DNA of 64,000 nt from Cystobasidiopsis lactophilus (taxonomy: Eukaryota; Basidiomycota; Agaricostilbomycetes; Agaricostilbales; Chionosphaeraceae), in NCBI GenBank assembly GCA_001599975.1, contig BCIO01000003.1, positions 930,001-994,000 of the forward strand, read 5' to 3'. This document shows, in pieces, positions 52,806 through 63,612 of the stretch. The notes beneath the pieces are model-generated. The model saw nothing but the letters and a program-made list of their open reading frames with translations. It made no database searches and was not told the origin of the DNA. Position numbers and translations under genes: made by a program. The first letter of the stretch is position 1. Every line of letters starts with the position of its first letter.

Positions 52806-54256
52806 ATGGCGAACGCTGGGATTTTGGTGACCAAGACTACGGCTATAACGGGTGCGCCTCGCAGGAGCAAGTTCCGAGAGGACGAACTCGTCGATCCTCT
52901 GATCTCTGGTGCCATCACTACCACCGTCGAATGTTCGGCTCCCGCCATCAGGACCTCTGCCGGACAAAGACTGAATCTCGGTGACGAGGCTGTTTGGCGT
53001 AGCATCCTCGAGTTCTCTGTTGCCATGAGACCCAAGCTTGCCCGTAGAGCCGCGGCCAAGTGGGAGAATGCCAAGAATGCAATTCTTCGCCGCGATCAAC
53101 TAAAGAGTGAAGCACCCCCAAATTGGAACCGCATGGCCGAAGTTGCTTTGGCGCACAGCCGGAGTGTGTGTACGCTAAACCCGGCTGCCCTGACTGCGGT
53201 GAGGTCGTGAGCTGCTCTTTGGTCATGCCTTCCGTTTTTTGTGGCTTATAAACAGTGTCCAGGAAGCTCAACCTCGATAAGGATGGCAACGTGCTGGTAA
53301 CGGACAATCTTGGCATTCCGATTGTGTGGCAGCACCCCATGGCTGCGCATCTTGCCGCCATCTTCCCGGCATACCTTCACGTCCCACCCTTCGATCGCAT
53401 CTTTGGCGAGGTCAATGAAGTACTAGGCTCATATGGTAAGACCTATGAAGAATATCTGCAAGGATCAATGGTGCGTTCATGTTAATGTTTGCCGGTACCC
53501 ATATGCTTACGCTGATATGATTGCAGGGAGCCGCTGTCTTCAATGCCAATCTACTGCACTACCGTTCGCTCGTGAAAGCCGCTTGCGATGCAGTCGACGT
53601 GGACCTCTTGCAACCGGTCCTAAGGCGCGCAACCAAAGAGTTTTTGGACGACTTTCCCGCAAAGGAGATCGGCTTGGCGTGGATTGTCCCTCATCCCGGT
53701 ACGAAACGCAGTCTTTAAGGGTGCTCTTGTCCAGTCTGATAGCCCAATAGAAAAGGATCACCATATACGCCAAAACTTATATCAAAGCCTGATGCTCCAC
53801 ATCGTCGAATTCTTGCTCCTTCATCTCTACTTCAAGGAAGCAGCCAAGACTCTGCTGATTCATCCTCAAAAAATCGATAGTCCAGACGGCCCAATCATCC
53901 AATGTCTCGCTGATTTGTGGATTTTGGCCGCTGCTCTGCACGAAGCCCCGCCAGCACATGGTCACAAGGATGGCTCCCATCTTCAGCCTTTGGTTATGAC
54001 ACGGGTCGATGAGATACTTACGGACGCAAGGCGCAAGCGCGAGGGCGTCGCTGAGCGCAACCGCATCCTCGCAAAACAGCTTGCCAAAGCCGATCTGCAA
54101 AATCTCCGGGACGCCAACTATCGAACCCAACTGCAGCAGCAGTGGAAGGCTCGGCTTGCCGCCAAAAAGGACGGGTGGGCCGGTATGCTCCGAATGCAGG
54201 CCCTGAAAGTCCGCGCTGGAACGCCAGATTGCAAACAGGCAGCCGGCTTTCATTGA
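52806..54256 (+). CDS. Tandem unknown family, member 1
   Basis: Exons 52806-53203, 53263-53470, 53527-53698 and 53751-54256 give 427 aa. Intron phases are 2-0-1, the same as in members 2 and 3. Shared blocks: ILEFSVAMRPKLARRAA and NWNRMAEVALAHSRSVCTLN in exon 1, WQHPMAAHLAAIFPAYL in exon 2, LLQPVLRRATKEFLDDF in exon 3 and LLLHLYFKEAAKTLLI followed by WILAAALHEAPPAHGH in exon 4. The N-terminus is about 70 residues longer than in its relatives. There is no signal peptide or membrane helix; it looks like a soluble, helical protein. No known domain is recognised. Of the three clear members it lies closest to SOG2 and is probably the oldest position. Confidence 0.75.
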
Positions 54257-55535
54257 AGTTTTGCCTCACTGCACTTTCATTTCTTCTCTTAGTTCGTGTA
54301 GTCATGCTTTCTTTTCTTGTAATCCAATTTCATTAGACATGTTCAACACCTCATCTCATCTTGCGCCCACTCAAAGGGACAATGGTGAACTGGCCGATAC
54401 AGCCATACGTGAGATGTTCAAGGTAGCTAAGGATTCATAGAGGGAAAAGAGCCGCACGCGTGCTCTAGCACCGTTTGCCACCCATGTCGCGCTTCGCCCC
54501 CGAATCGCTGGCGGAAATTGACCTCTTAAAAAGGCTTCGGGTACCGTCTGAAAGGATCAAAGAAGTATCAATAGAGCATGAGAGGGTGGGTTGAAGCAAG
54601 CACGATGCGTAGAATTATCCCGAGGCGAGATGGAGTTGCACCACGCAGAACAGGCGTCGAGGAGAGGCGAATGAATCTGATGACGGAGCCCGTCTCGCTG
54701 GTAGGAGGACTTGGAAGAACGTAACTGATGGTCACGCTGAGCCATTGGCGGCCTAACAAGATTCAACTCCAATCCATCCCTTTGGCGAGTTGGCCACCCC
54801 GAGATGACGGTCACTTTTGAGGCTCCGGTAGACCATGTTGCACAGTCCAGCATACCCATAGAGCCATTGGCGCGCACGCGGTCGGTGTCCAATGGCCAGA
54901 AGCAAGGGTCAGGCAAGGGGCGGCCAATCCACTCTGCGCGCCTGCATCTTGATGCCCTCTCATGGCGGACGCTCGCAGTGGACACCGGTGGAACGCTGCA
55001 TCTAACAGGTCAGAGCGCTGGGCCCGGACTCCTCCGTTCATTGTTCGGCGCGTGGAGGCCATGATCGACGAGTGACTCCAAGCTGCGGCGCGCACTCCTT
55101 GGTCCGCGTTGGCCAACTTCTGGCTCTCTAATTGCTCCCTTCTTGCTTGCTTCATGGTATCCTAAGTCCTTGATGCCTTCGGAAATGCCTTCAGCGGCCC
55201 ATCTTGTGTCCTACGTGTGCCCTGGAGGCTGGAGCCTGGAGTCGCGCTGTGTCAAAACGGCCCAGAATGCAAATGCAAAGGTCTTCGCTATGCGTGCCAT
55301 GCCCTGGTGTTAATGGTGATGAGATGAACTGGACTTGCCACCTCCCTTTGTCCAAATTGGAAGATGAACTGCCATGTTCTCGTATTCTGCCCGTCTTTCG
55401 AGTCAACGACGAGTCTCCCTTCGGTTCCTGGTAGGAAACAATAGACGCCAGAGAACTCAGCCGGCAAGGATTACACCCTGACAGCCGCGGCAGGTTTTCC
55501 CACGTTTGCCACCCCTTCCTTCTATCAACAAAGCC
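54257..55535. other. Intergenic region with copied SOG2 fragment
   Basis: No gene is supported. It contains the 3' side of member 1, the promoter of member 2, and a copy of the SOG2 5' block (separate entry). Minus-strand open frames here follow the copied block and lack a downstream Sog2 body. Confidence 0.55.
54950..55185 (-). repeat. Truncated copy of the SOG2 5' end
   Basis: It matches 52145-52411 over its length. The minus-strand frame of SOG2 exon 1 is still readable: VRAQRSDLLDAAFHRCPLRA here versus VRAQRSDRFDEAFHRRPLQA in SOG2. There are no downstream LRR or Sog2 exons. Confidence 0.8.
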
Positions 55536-56826
55536 ATGGCAGAGCTCGACCCAACCGTTATACAGCCTGGACAAGAGCCGTCAGACATCTCTCGTCCTCA
55601 GTTCATAACCGCCGATGGCCATACCTTGTCGAAAGAGGAAGCTTACAAATGGGGAGTCCTTCTCGAATTCTACGTGGCAAAGCGGTCGCGGTCTCTTTCT
55701 CGTCCCAACTGGTCCAAAGCCGTCCGAATCGCTCTTTCGTACGCCTCGCGAGCCTGTGTCACAGCGAACTCAGCCGCCCTGGAACTTGCCAAAACGTACG
55801 TGGCCCTTCTCAGCTTTGTTAGCCTGCGATGACACCGGTCGACCACCCAGCGAGTATGGATTCGCTGTCTCAGAAGAAAAGACAAAGCAGCCTATTGTCC
55901 TGTCGCACCCGATGACGGCTCACCTCATGGCTATGCGACACGAATATTCCGTCGTGAAGAAAATTGGAGCCTCTTTGGAATCGTTCAACGCCCGGCTCTT
56001 TCAGTATGAAAAGGATATGAGAGCGGGGGTAGGTTTCGTCGCTCTCTAGTCTGTTTCCGTCTCCGATGGTGTGCTGACAAGAAATTTCTTCCGCAGACTC
56101 ATCCCGACCGTAGCCTCGTTACTCATGGCACCGAATTGATATCCGAGAGCAATAAGATTCTTGGTGGCGATGTTCGTGCAGCTTTCCACGAGGCTTGCGG
56201 CTTCTTCGACGCCAACTTCAAAGTGACGAGGAGCTTCAGCGGTCGCCACTGGGTCATCTTGCAACCCTGTATGCGCATCCACTCTTTATTTCATTCCTGT
56301 CTTCCTCTTCTGAATTCTGAACTCTCGTGGTCATTCGACAGCACTGTTGATGCATTGCGAGCATAGTATGCTGCTGATCGCCGAGCTGTATCTGTTTCGC
56401 GAAAACTTTTACAACGCCAGTCTCTACATCATCCAATATCCTTCGCTTGCCCGCAATGTACCAGCTCGCCCCTCAGCAGATCGTCCTGATTTGCCTTTGA
56501 TCAACCCCTTGGCTTCAATGTGGGTTCTGGGTGCTGCTCTACACGAAGCCCCACAAGGCCATGTGCAAGATGGCACCGTGCAGCTCCATGTCGAAGTCAT
56601 GAAGCAAGTTCATCACATTCTGCACCAGATGGAAGGAATCGTGGCAAACGAGAAGGCGCGCAAAGAACGACTGGGGAAGGCACTGCCGGCTTGGACCGAG
56701 GACAAACACTTGAGAGGGCGCAGGAAAAGGTTGGGCGACCGCGCTGCCGAGGCTGCTGGGGCGGTTGGCCGAGTGTTCAACATGCGAGCACTTGGTCCGC
56801 GCCTCCTCCGCCCGAATGGCATGTGA
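55536..56826 (+). CDS. Tandem unknown family, member 2
   Basis: Exons 55536-55795, 55851-56028, 56097-56268 and 56342-56826 give 364 aa with intron phases 2-0-1. Shared blocks: WGVLLEFYVAKRSRSLSRP and NWSKAVRIALSYASRACVT, HPMTAHLMAMRHEYS, AAFHEACGFFDANFKVTRSF then GRHWVILQP, and MLLIAELYLFRENFYNASLY then WVLGAALHEAPQGH. The C-terminal 70 residues are basic (LRGRRKRLGDRAAEA). The ATG at 55536 was chosen; the frame is open slightly further up but without an ATG. The protein is soluble with no recognised domain. A shortened SOG2 5' copy lies just upstream. Confidence 0.78.
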
Positions 56827-58287
56827 TTCCCGCACCTCGCCACCATGCTTCTTTCTCATTTTTATGTGTCCTCACATGATGAACGCCCTTCTTGTACAGC
56901 CATGCTTGCTCTCCTTGTACTCAGCTCTCAGTAGACATGTGTAGTTTGACTCTCAATCATTACGCATGGTTTCTCTCCTCAAAAACATTGAGCTTCAACC
57001 AATCCTGCTCGTGTACGAGAAGAATAACAGCGGCACACTTGAGGAGACCAAGCCCAGCCCTAGCCCGCCACCTTAACCCATTCCGCTTCCGCCACCCGCT
57101 TTGCACCGACGCTCTTGACCACAATACCGGTGTCGCCTCATATGAAACCGTATCGCTACCGTCCAGTACGATCATAAAAGTACCACCAGAGCGTGCAAGA
57201 GGGGATTTGGAGGCAGAAAGAGCGAGCAAGGAGTCTGGTCAGCAAAGCATGGACCAGGCCGCTTCCGAAAGCTGTGCATGGACGAAGCGCGCAAGGCAGA
57301 GGGCGGGGCCCAGTTGAGGAGTAAGAGAATCGATGAACGTAGCTAGACGATCATGCCCACGTCCGGAGATGCCTGCTCCCGGCCAGCCGCCCTCCAGGCG
57401 AGATTTGGACGTTGGAGCCAGCGCGAATCGCCTCCTCTTGGCGATGCGCACCCGCGTAGGAACCAAGCCATTGCGCGTCCAAGAGAGCCTCGAGAGAGCT
57501 GGTCGGTAGCCGGAAGCGCGAGGTGTAGGCCACTGCACCCAAAGTTCAGGCAGAGACGGATGCCAGACCACGAAGCGCTGCACTGGGGACGCTGGCCTAG
57601 GCCGCCACTCGATCAACTCGTCCATCAGGTCAAGATGCTCGGCCTGGGCTCCTCCCATCACCTCCGAAGGCGAAGAGACCGTCGAAGTTACAAGTTACAA
57701 GTTACTCCAAGCTGCGGCGCGCACTCCTTGGTCCGCGTTGGCGAACTTCTGACTCTTCAAATGCTGACTCGTGCCTGCTTGATGGACTGTCAAACATCTC
57801 AAATGCCTTCAGAAGTCGATTAAGCAATCCCTGCCCTCGCTGCGGTTGGACAGCTGGGCCCATTTGTGTGCTGCCTGATTCAGAGAGGCGAGATGTGCGC
57901 TGCAAGCCGGTCTTGTCTTCCTCTTTTGCAGCTCTTCTATGGGATCTCGGTCGTCCTGGATCATGCCTTCGTCCCCTTTGTTGGCCGAAGCGAGGGCTGG
58001 GTCACGGTGGCGCTGCTCCCTCTTCTGTCTCCTCTCTTCTGTCCTTCCCTCTGCCTGGGTTGTTCTCCCCCGTCCGTCCATTCTCTCTGTAGAGTCTGTA
58101 GAGCGTCTAGGTATATCTTACTCCTGGAAAGCCCTCTCACCCTGTCTGAGCTCTCCTTTAGCCAAACTTGTTGGGTGAACCTCTGGCATCTCGCTCTACA
58201 ACTCGCAACCGGTTTGCCACCGCTCTGTTCCGCATCATATTCACCTCCCGTTCCCTGCTTCAGTAGCTCTTCAACGCCGACTTACCC
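56827..58287. other. Intergenic region with second SOG2 fragment
   Basis: A 1.46-kb interval between members 2 and 3. It carries a shorter SOG2-like block at 57690-57810 and a (TTACAAG)-type triple repeat near 57684-57705. A 140-codon minus-strand frame at 57239-57661 has no relative in the window and is not called a gene. Confidence 0.5.
57690..57810 (-). repeat. Second, shorter copy of the SOG2 5' block
   Basis: CTCCAAGCTGCGGCGCGCAC, TCCTTGGTCCGCGTTGGC and AACTTCTG match the copy at 55076-55130 and, less well, SOG2 itself. The alignment continues through GTGCCTGCTTGATGG. It is closer to the 55-kb copy than to SOG2. Confidence 0.75.
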
Positions 58288-59618
58288 ATGTCAAACATCC
58301 TTTCGGACGGGGTCCCTACGGACAACCCACCAGCCCCCGATCCATCTCAGGAGCTAGATGCTGACCTGAAACGCCCCGAGTTCCAAACTCAGGATGGCCA
58401 TTTCGCATCGGCAGTGGGTGAAGCCGAATGGATGGTGCTCCTCGAGTTCTTCAGCGCCAAGAAGTTGCATCGGGTGCCTCCTTTTGGCCCCAACTGGCTC
58501 AAGGCTGTTCGAATCGCTGTCTGCTATGCTTTGAGTCACTGCGGGGTGCTTGAAGATGGCATCAATGAAGCCAAAGAGCGAGTGCTTTATTGTCATCTGA
58601 CTGTTTCGATACAAATTCACCTTCTCACTTGACAACAGAGCGTACACCAGAACACATGGAGACTCCAATGACTTGAAGTTCGACGAACGGTGGCAGCACC
58701 CGATGACCGCTTACTTCAAAGCCATGCGGCCCGACAACAGCGCCATGCTGAAATGCATCAACGTCAAGGTTGTTTTAGAGACTCTCGACAATTTTGCCAA
58801 TAAGCTCATGATATATAAGGATGACCCGTCGAAGGTAGATTTGCCCATCATGATCATCACCCCGTACGCCTACTGATCGTAGTCGTTTTCTGCTGTGAAG
58901 CATCCTGCTATCCACCTCTCTTTGACAGCAACCAGTCAAGAGATTGTACGCAAGCACCTTGTACCGGCTTTTAAAGCTGCCTGTCAATGGTTCGACGACA
59001 ACTTCAAAGTTCGATGGAGTTTTCGCCGTCGCTGCTGGGTCTTGCTCAAGCCTCGTAATTTCCCTTTCCTTTTTCTGAGTACTCAGCGACTAAAAGAATG
59101 TTGAACTCGAATGAACAGTGCTGCGCGAGTCTTGTTTGCATGCCATGTTGCTTGTTGCAGAACTCTATCTATTCCAGCAGCACTTTCACGATGCCACTCT
59201 TTACATCCTTGAACAAGCGGCAAATCCTGACACGTCGATGATCAGGAAACCCATGGTTTCTGTCTTGTCCGATATGTGGATTTTAGGCTTCGCTTGGGAC
59301 TTCGATGCCTCCGCGCATGGTCTGGATATCAAATCTCGTCTTGACGCGCACGTCGTGTTCCATGTCGGTGACATGTTGAAAGGGATCCAGACGAAGCAGC
59401 GAGCCACCGAAAGGAGTAACAATCGCTCGGGGGTGCTGGGTCGCGTGGATCACCGAGTGGCTCAGATCAAAGCTATGGTGGCCGTGCGAGCTCCCGGGGT
59501 TCGCCGCGAAGAGCCCAAAGAGGAAGGCAAGCAACAAGCAAATGTTTTCGATGGCAAGATGGCGTGGTTCAAGAGCGAGCTGGGCAAAAATCCTTTCCGA
59601 CGTCGCCGCGACCAGTGA
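58288..59618 (+). CDS. Tandem unknown family, member 3
   Basis: Exons 58288-58577, 58639-58834, 58901-59054 and 59119-59618 give 379 aa with intron phases 2-0-1. Shared blocks: WMVLLEFFSAKKLHRVPPF and NWLKAVRIAVCYALSHC, WQHPMTAYFKAMRPDNS, VPAFKAACQWFDDNFKVRWS then RCWVLLKP, and LLVAELYLFQQHFHDATLYI. The C-terminus is basic. The first intron needs a GC donor (AAAGA then GCGAGT) to hold the conserved phase-2 junction; no GT donor in the area keeps the frame. Without that splice the first exon soon ends in a stop. No known domain is recognised. Confidence 0.72.
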
Positions 59619-60195
59619 CCAATAGTCCGGAGCTCCTCCTCACCCTGCTATGGATTGTATCTACCTCACTTTCCTTTCTGTGCTCTGTTATGCTTGTCGT
59701 ATCGTGTATTGTTCTTGCCCTCAGCTCGTCTTAGACTTGTGCAGTCACACATTTTCTGTCCTCAATGTTGAAGTCTAGTTCAGGTCATAACAATCCGCTT
59801 CCATCCTACTCGTGCAGACGATGAATCCAGTGTACATCAATCCAACTAGAAGGAACGGCGTGCGGTCCGTGCCGCCTTTCGTCGTTTGCCACCAAGTTGA
59901 AGCCTGCCCACCACGCCACTAAACCCTGCATGTCACACGAGGCCGTAGCATTCTACACTTGTTGATCAGACCGATGCTAACGATGAAATGAAGCGTTGTA
60001 GGTTGCCACATTTAGGCCGCGCCGAGTCATGTTGAGCAACCAGGGATCGACCAGACAGGGCGGGCAAGGAGAAGTGGCAGAGAAAGCGCCCCAGCCGAAA
60101 TTCGGACGGCATAGAACCAGCGTGTGGCTCGAGAGAGGACGGGGCGATGGCACTCCGGGGCATTGCTGATGCCGAGCTGGGGCTTTAAGCCAGAA
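59619..60195. other. Convergent 3' region of member 3 and UMP1
   Basis: No gene is supported; short frames on both strands have no motif. Confidence 0.5.
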
Positions 60196-60754
60196 TCACA
60201 GGCCCAGCCGCTTCTCCATGATGCCGTGCAGGTCTGTCGGCATGCTCCGCGTCTCTTGAGCTGCCAGCAACACATCCTCGAACCCCAGCGCCTCGTCCTT
60301 GCCCTTGAGGATGTCGAGGTGGACGTCCGAGACGGCGTTGGACATGGTCGGGAATTGGACGTTCTGTGTTGCCCGTTTCCCCCTATCAGTTTGTGCTACT
60401 GATCTAGGAGCATCAAGTCACGCACATGAGAGACGATTTTGCGCTCCATCATCTGCCTAATGGGCGCGTGCATGCCATATAGGTTGCGCTGCAGGGTGAA
60501 CTTGAGCTGCTCCTGCGTCTCCTCCCACTGCGCCCTCCATTTTGAGCTCTAGCCTATTCTGAGCGTACGAGGAGGCAACTCGCCTTCTCCAGCCGGTGCT
60601 GCAGGGCGTGCTTGGGCATGGACTCGGCGGACAAGCTGCGAGGGCCGCCCTCCCTCAATGCGTCGTGCACGGCCAGCGACGGGTGCAGGGACGAGCTGCC
60701 CGACGTCGACGGCTCTGGCGCTGCAGACGGGACTAGTGCGTAGGGCCGGTCCAT
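60196..60754 (-). CDS. UMP1: Proteasome maturation factor Ump1
   Basis: Exons (minus) 60584-60754, 60426-60527 and 60196-60363 give 146 aa, the usual size. Family blocks: ALQHRLEKWEETQEQLKF, LQRNLYGMHAPIRQMMERKI and DVHLDILKGKDEALGFEDVL. Ump1 is a mostly unstructured chaperone that sits inside 20S proteasome precursors, checks beta-subunit maturation and is degraded as the first substrate. The first intron uses a GC donor (GAGAAG then GCGAGT), with an ordinary CAG acceptor; a GT donor nearby would break the WEETQ motif. The gene lies between members 3 and 4 of the plus-strand family and faces the opposite way. Confidence 0.9.
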
Positions 60755-61211
60755 GACTTGGTGTTGATGGAGCCGGAGCAAGAAGCGCTGAGCGAGGCCG
60801 CGTCAGACGCCTCTTGGAGCCCGTCCTCCATCACCTCTGGTTGCCTGCCTGCCTGTCATCTTGTTCTCAATGCCTGGAGCGAGTCTTTCGTCGGCCGTAT
60901 CAAGTCACATTTGCTCGGACGGCGTCGTTAGCGAAATTCGTACTGAAATCCCCTGGCCCGCCTGCGCTGCGTTGCGTGAAATGCCATGCTTCTGCTGCCA
61001 TTTCTGCATCTATGAGCTATGCAGAGTGAGACGAAAGACTGCACAATGACGAGTTTGGCGTTCTGATGGCCTTTGCCACCCCTTTGAGTCTCATTCTTCT
61101 GTGTTTTACGCCTGTCGAGAGGATGTCTTTGGTGGGTACGTGCATGTCGCTCTCGCCCTCTGCGTCTCTCTTGGCTACGACGACATCTGTGGCCCCTGAA
61201 TTTGCCTTTTC
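60755..61211. promoter_or_regulatory. Divergent promoter of UMP1 and the next gene
   Basis: 457 bp between divergent starts. No gene is supported. The proteasome-associated control element was not found by eye. Confidence 0.4.
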
Positions 61212-62283
61212 ATGGCTCGGCTCCTCCCGACCGCGCCTGCCAAGGTCGAACTGCCTGTCCACCTTGCTGTGATCGTGGCCTTTCACAACGCGGAACGCAA
61301 CATCCGCTTTGATGAGGGATTCTTAACGCGGCTCACCCAACAATGCTTGTCCCTGGCAGTGGATCGGGAGAGTGCTTCCGAAGAGGCGTTGTTCAATGGC
61401 GAGTACGAAGCGGCTCGTTCCCATGCCTGCGTTTTCGATCTTACAGAACTTCTGTCTTCGCAGGTTCCAGAAGAACGAAGGCCTGCATGGCGTCCTCACC
61501 CACCTAGACAGGCATCACGCGGCTACCAGCCCTACGCATCCTGCCTTGCCTGCTGGACTGTCAGTAGTTTCCGACAAATCTTCTATGTCATCTAAATCAT
61601 TAACGCCACTACCAGGAAGCTCGAATGTGGCAAGCATTATGATGGTCCTTTTGGCGGACACCATGAAGACCTCGTCAAAGACGTCGTTGCCCTGATCGAG
61701 TCGACCACAAAAGGAGCGAAGCAGAATCTGGTACATTCCTTCTTGTCTTTCTCTGAGGCAAAGGGAGCTCATGGTGTAAGCATACGGCAGGGGACAATCC
61801 ACACCAAACTTTGCGCAATCTTCGATGACCTTTACGGTCAACTTTGCGGCTTGGTGGACGCCGATGCTCTCTCCGCCCAAAACATCTGGAAAGGTGACTC
61901 TTCTGGCTTCTTCTCGATGCCCGCGCGAACTGAAAGCTGGGGGCCCAGGCGCTCTGCCGGATGCCTGCAGACTAGCTTGCCGGTTGGGCGAGGTGGCCTG
62001 TCTTCTTCTCACCCTGAAACAGGGCTACACTTACGACCCTCAAGAGCATCACTTTGGCAATAACGAGGAGATGTGGCAAAGGTTGGGGGAGGCCGAGTTC
62101 CTCGCGCACGCTGCCAATCCCGCCTATTACTCCGCCCTCCACAGCCACCTTCCCGACAAGTGGCAGCACGGCCGCGATCCGGCTATTGAGGTCTACAAGC
62201 CACACCAACTCAAGCCCGGGCAAGCGTTAGACGCGAGGGCAGTAGACCCAACCCGCGGGCACATCCCTAGACTTGTCTTATAG
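61212..62283 (+). CDS. Unrecognised protein, possible diverged family member 4
   Basis: Exons 61212-61402, 61464-61563, 61620-61730, 61791-61893 and 61937-62283 close to 284 codons. Intron phases are 2-0-0-1, which is the 2-0-1 pattern of members 1-3 plus one extra phase-0 intron. The N-terminal block LAVIVAFHNAERNIRFDEG could correspond to the LLEF..AK block of the other members, and TKLCAIFDDLYGQLCG to their exon 3. The last exon is different and rich in His, Ala and Trp (HHFGNNEEMWQRLGEAEFLA). Kinship is therefore only suggested. No signal peptide, membrane helix or known domain is seen. The codon choice favours this strand over an overlapping minus-strand frame. Confidence 0.6.
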
Positions 62284-62455
62284 CAAACAGAGGCTTTGAA
62301 TAGTATGAAGACCACGAAACTGAAGAAGGGTCCGCCGCGAAGGGAGAGAGTCGCAATATCACTTTTCAGACTTGGGCTGCAGTGGCGCAAACACTCTTTC
62401 TAGGTAGCCCCTTCCACACCAGCAGTGAGACTACACCCGAGACCAAAGAAAGCAT

Positions 62456-63351
62456 TCAGATAGCAACGGGCTCCTTGGCCTCGCCGGTCTCCTCCAGGTC
62501 GTCCATGTTGACGCCGTGCTCTTTGAGCTTGAGCCTGACTTCGGCTTTGGCTTCCTCGCTGACGTGCTCGTTCTTGAGGCTGTGAGGAACCCAACGCTTC
62601 TAGTCAGTTGAGGACCGCGTGACTAGGAGGTTAGGATGCTCACGCAGCTTTCAAACCGCCTGTGTGCCCGCCCGAGAAGGTTAGCTACGCCACCGGGGGC
62701 TAGCGAGGGAGTCCGAGGCGTACCAATGACACGATGCTCATGTTCGGTGTCGTCTTTGGGTCCGTTCATATAAGCCTCGAGCTCTTCCATCTGTGCCATC
62801 ATGCAACGTCCTTCAATCACCGACGTGAAATTGGAAGAACTCGGCTTTGAAACACACCTTTCGCTTGACCTCCTCCTTCTGTTGGCCAAACACGTCGAAC
62901 CCTTTTCAGCATGTGAGGGGAAAAAGGAGGAGAGGGGACCAACGGCTTCCTCAGAGACGCGAGGGCTGCAAAGACAATACAGGGGATGAGCCTGGGTCTG
63001 GCCTGGCTACGGGCAGGGAGAAGTCCTCACTTGTGCAAGGCAGCCTTGTAGCCGGCCATCTGGTGCATCTGATGGGTCGCTTCGGCTCCGTTGTCCTCTT
63101 CGCTGTATTTTGTTGACAGGTCAGCGTGGGCTCAGTGGACGCGCGCGCGGACTGGGCTTACACCTCGATGCCCATCTGTTCGCGTGGCCGACATCTAGCT
63201 TCTACGAGAATAGCGCGACGAAGGGCAGAGAACGAACCTTCTTGAGCTCCTTGCGGGCGTGGGCCTTGGCCTCGTCGGACGTGTTGGCGTTGGAGAGGGT
63301 GGCCTTGTAGCCAGCGGCGACGTGCACGGGATCAGCTTCACCAGTCGACAT
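62456..63351 (-). CDS. Con-6-like small stress/conidiation protein
   Basis: Eight exons (minus): 63238-63351, 63164-63198, 63031-63102, 62940-62965, 62858-62901, 62724-62790, 62644-62659 and 62456-62579, totalling 166 codons. Three versions of the Con-6 repeat are visible: GYKATLSNANTSDEAKAHAR, GYKAALHNPRVSEEA and GGLKAALKNEHVSEEAKAEV. Con-6 proteins are small hydrophilic proteins induced during conidiation or stress in filamentous fungi; their biochemical role is not known. The inserted middle segment (FGQQKEEVKRK and MEELEAYMNGPKDD) is unusual for the family. One intron (62902-62939) is only 38 nt, and one exon is 16 nt. Confidence 0.8.
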
Positions 63352-63612
63352 TTTGGTTGTGGAGCAAGAGGCTTTTGCCAGAGACGCACACACTTTCTTG
63401 GGGGTGTGACGCACCACAAAGAAGGAGGCTTCCAATCACGACTTGTCACATCGATTGACTGGCGGCATCGATTGTGACGTCTAGAACACTTGCTGCCCTG
63501 CTCCTAGGGAGCTTGTAAACAAAGTTGGTCTCAGCGAGGCCTAGGAAGCAGCCGGTTAGCGCGAAATGAAAGTGGCAAAGAGCCATTTGGCAGGGTCGCA
63601 GCATTGCAAGCT
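63352..63612. other. Intergenic region between Con-6-like gene and SDR gene
   Basis: A 261-bp gap between two minus-strand genes; it holds the Con-6-like promoter and the SDR 3' end. Nothing else is seen. Confidence 0.45.

Noticed and set aside
54557-54985. A 142-codon minus-strand frame upstream of family member 2.
   Set aside because: It only partly overlaps the copied SOG2 block and has no recognisable protein features.
55536-56826. The idea that family members 2 and 3 are pseudogenes because they arose by partial duplication.
   Set aside because: Both close in frame over four exons with conserved phases and keep the shared motifs, so they look intact.
57239-57661. A 140-codon minus-strand frame upstream of family member 3.
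   Set aside because: No motif, no splice-linked continuation, and composition like translated non-coding GC-rich DNA.
61515-62012. A 165-codon minus-strand frame overlapping the gene at 61212-62283.
   Set aside because: It lacks family motifs; the plus-strand exons close in frame with ordinary splice sites and sensible codon choice, so the minus frame is taken as a shadow.
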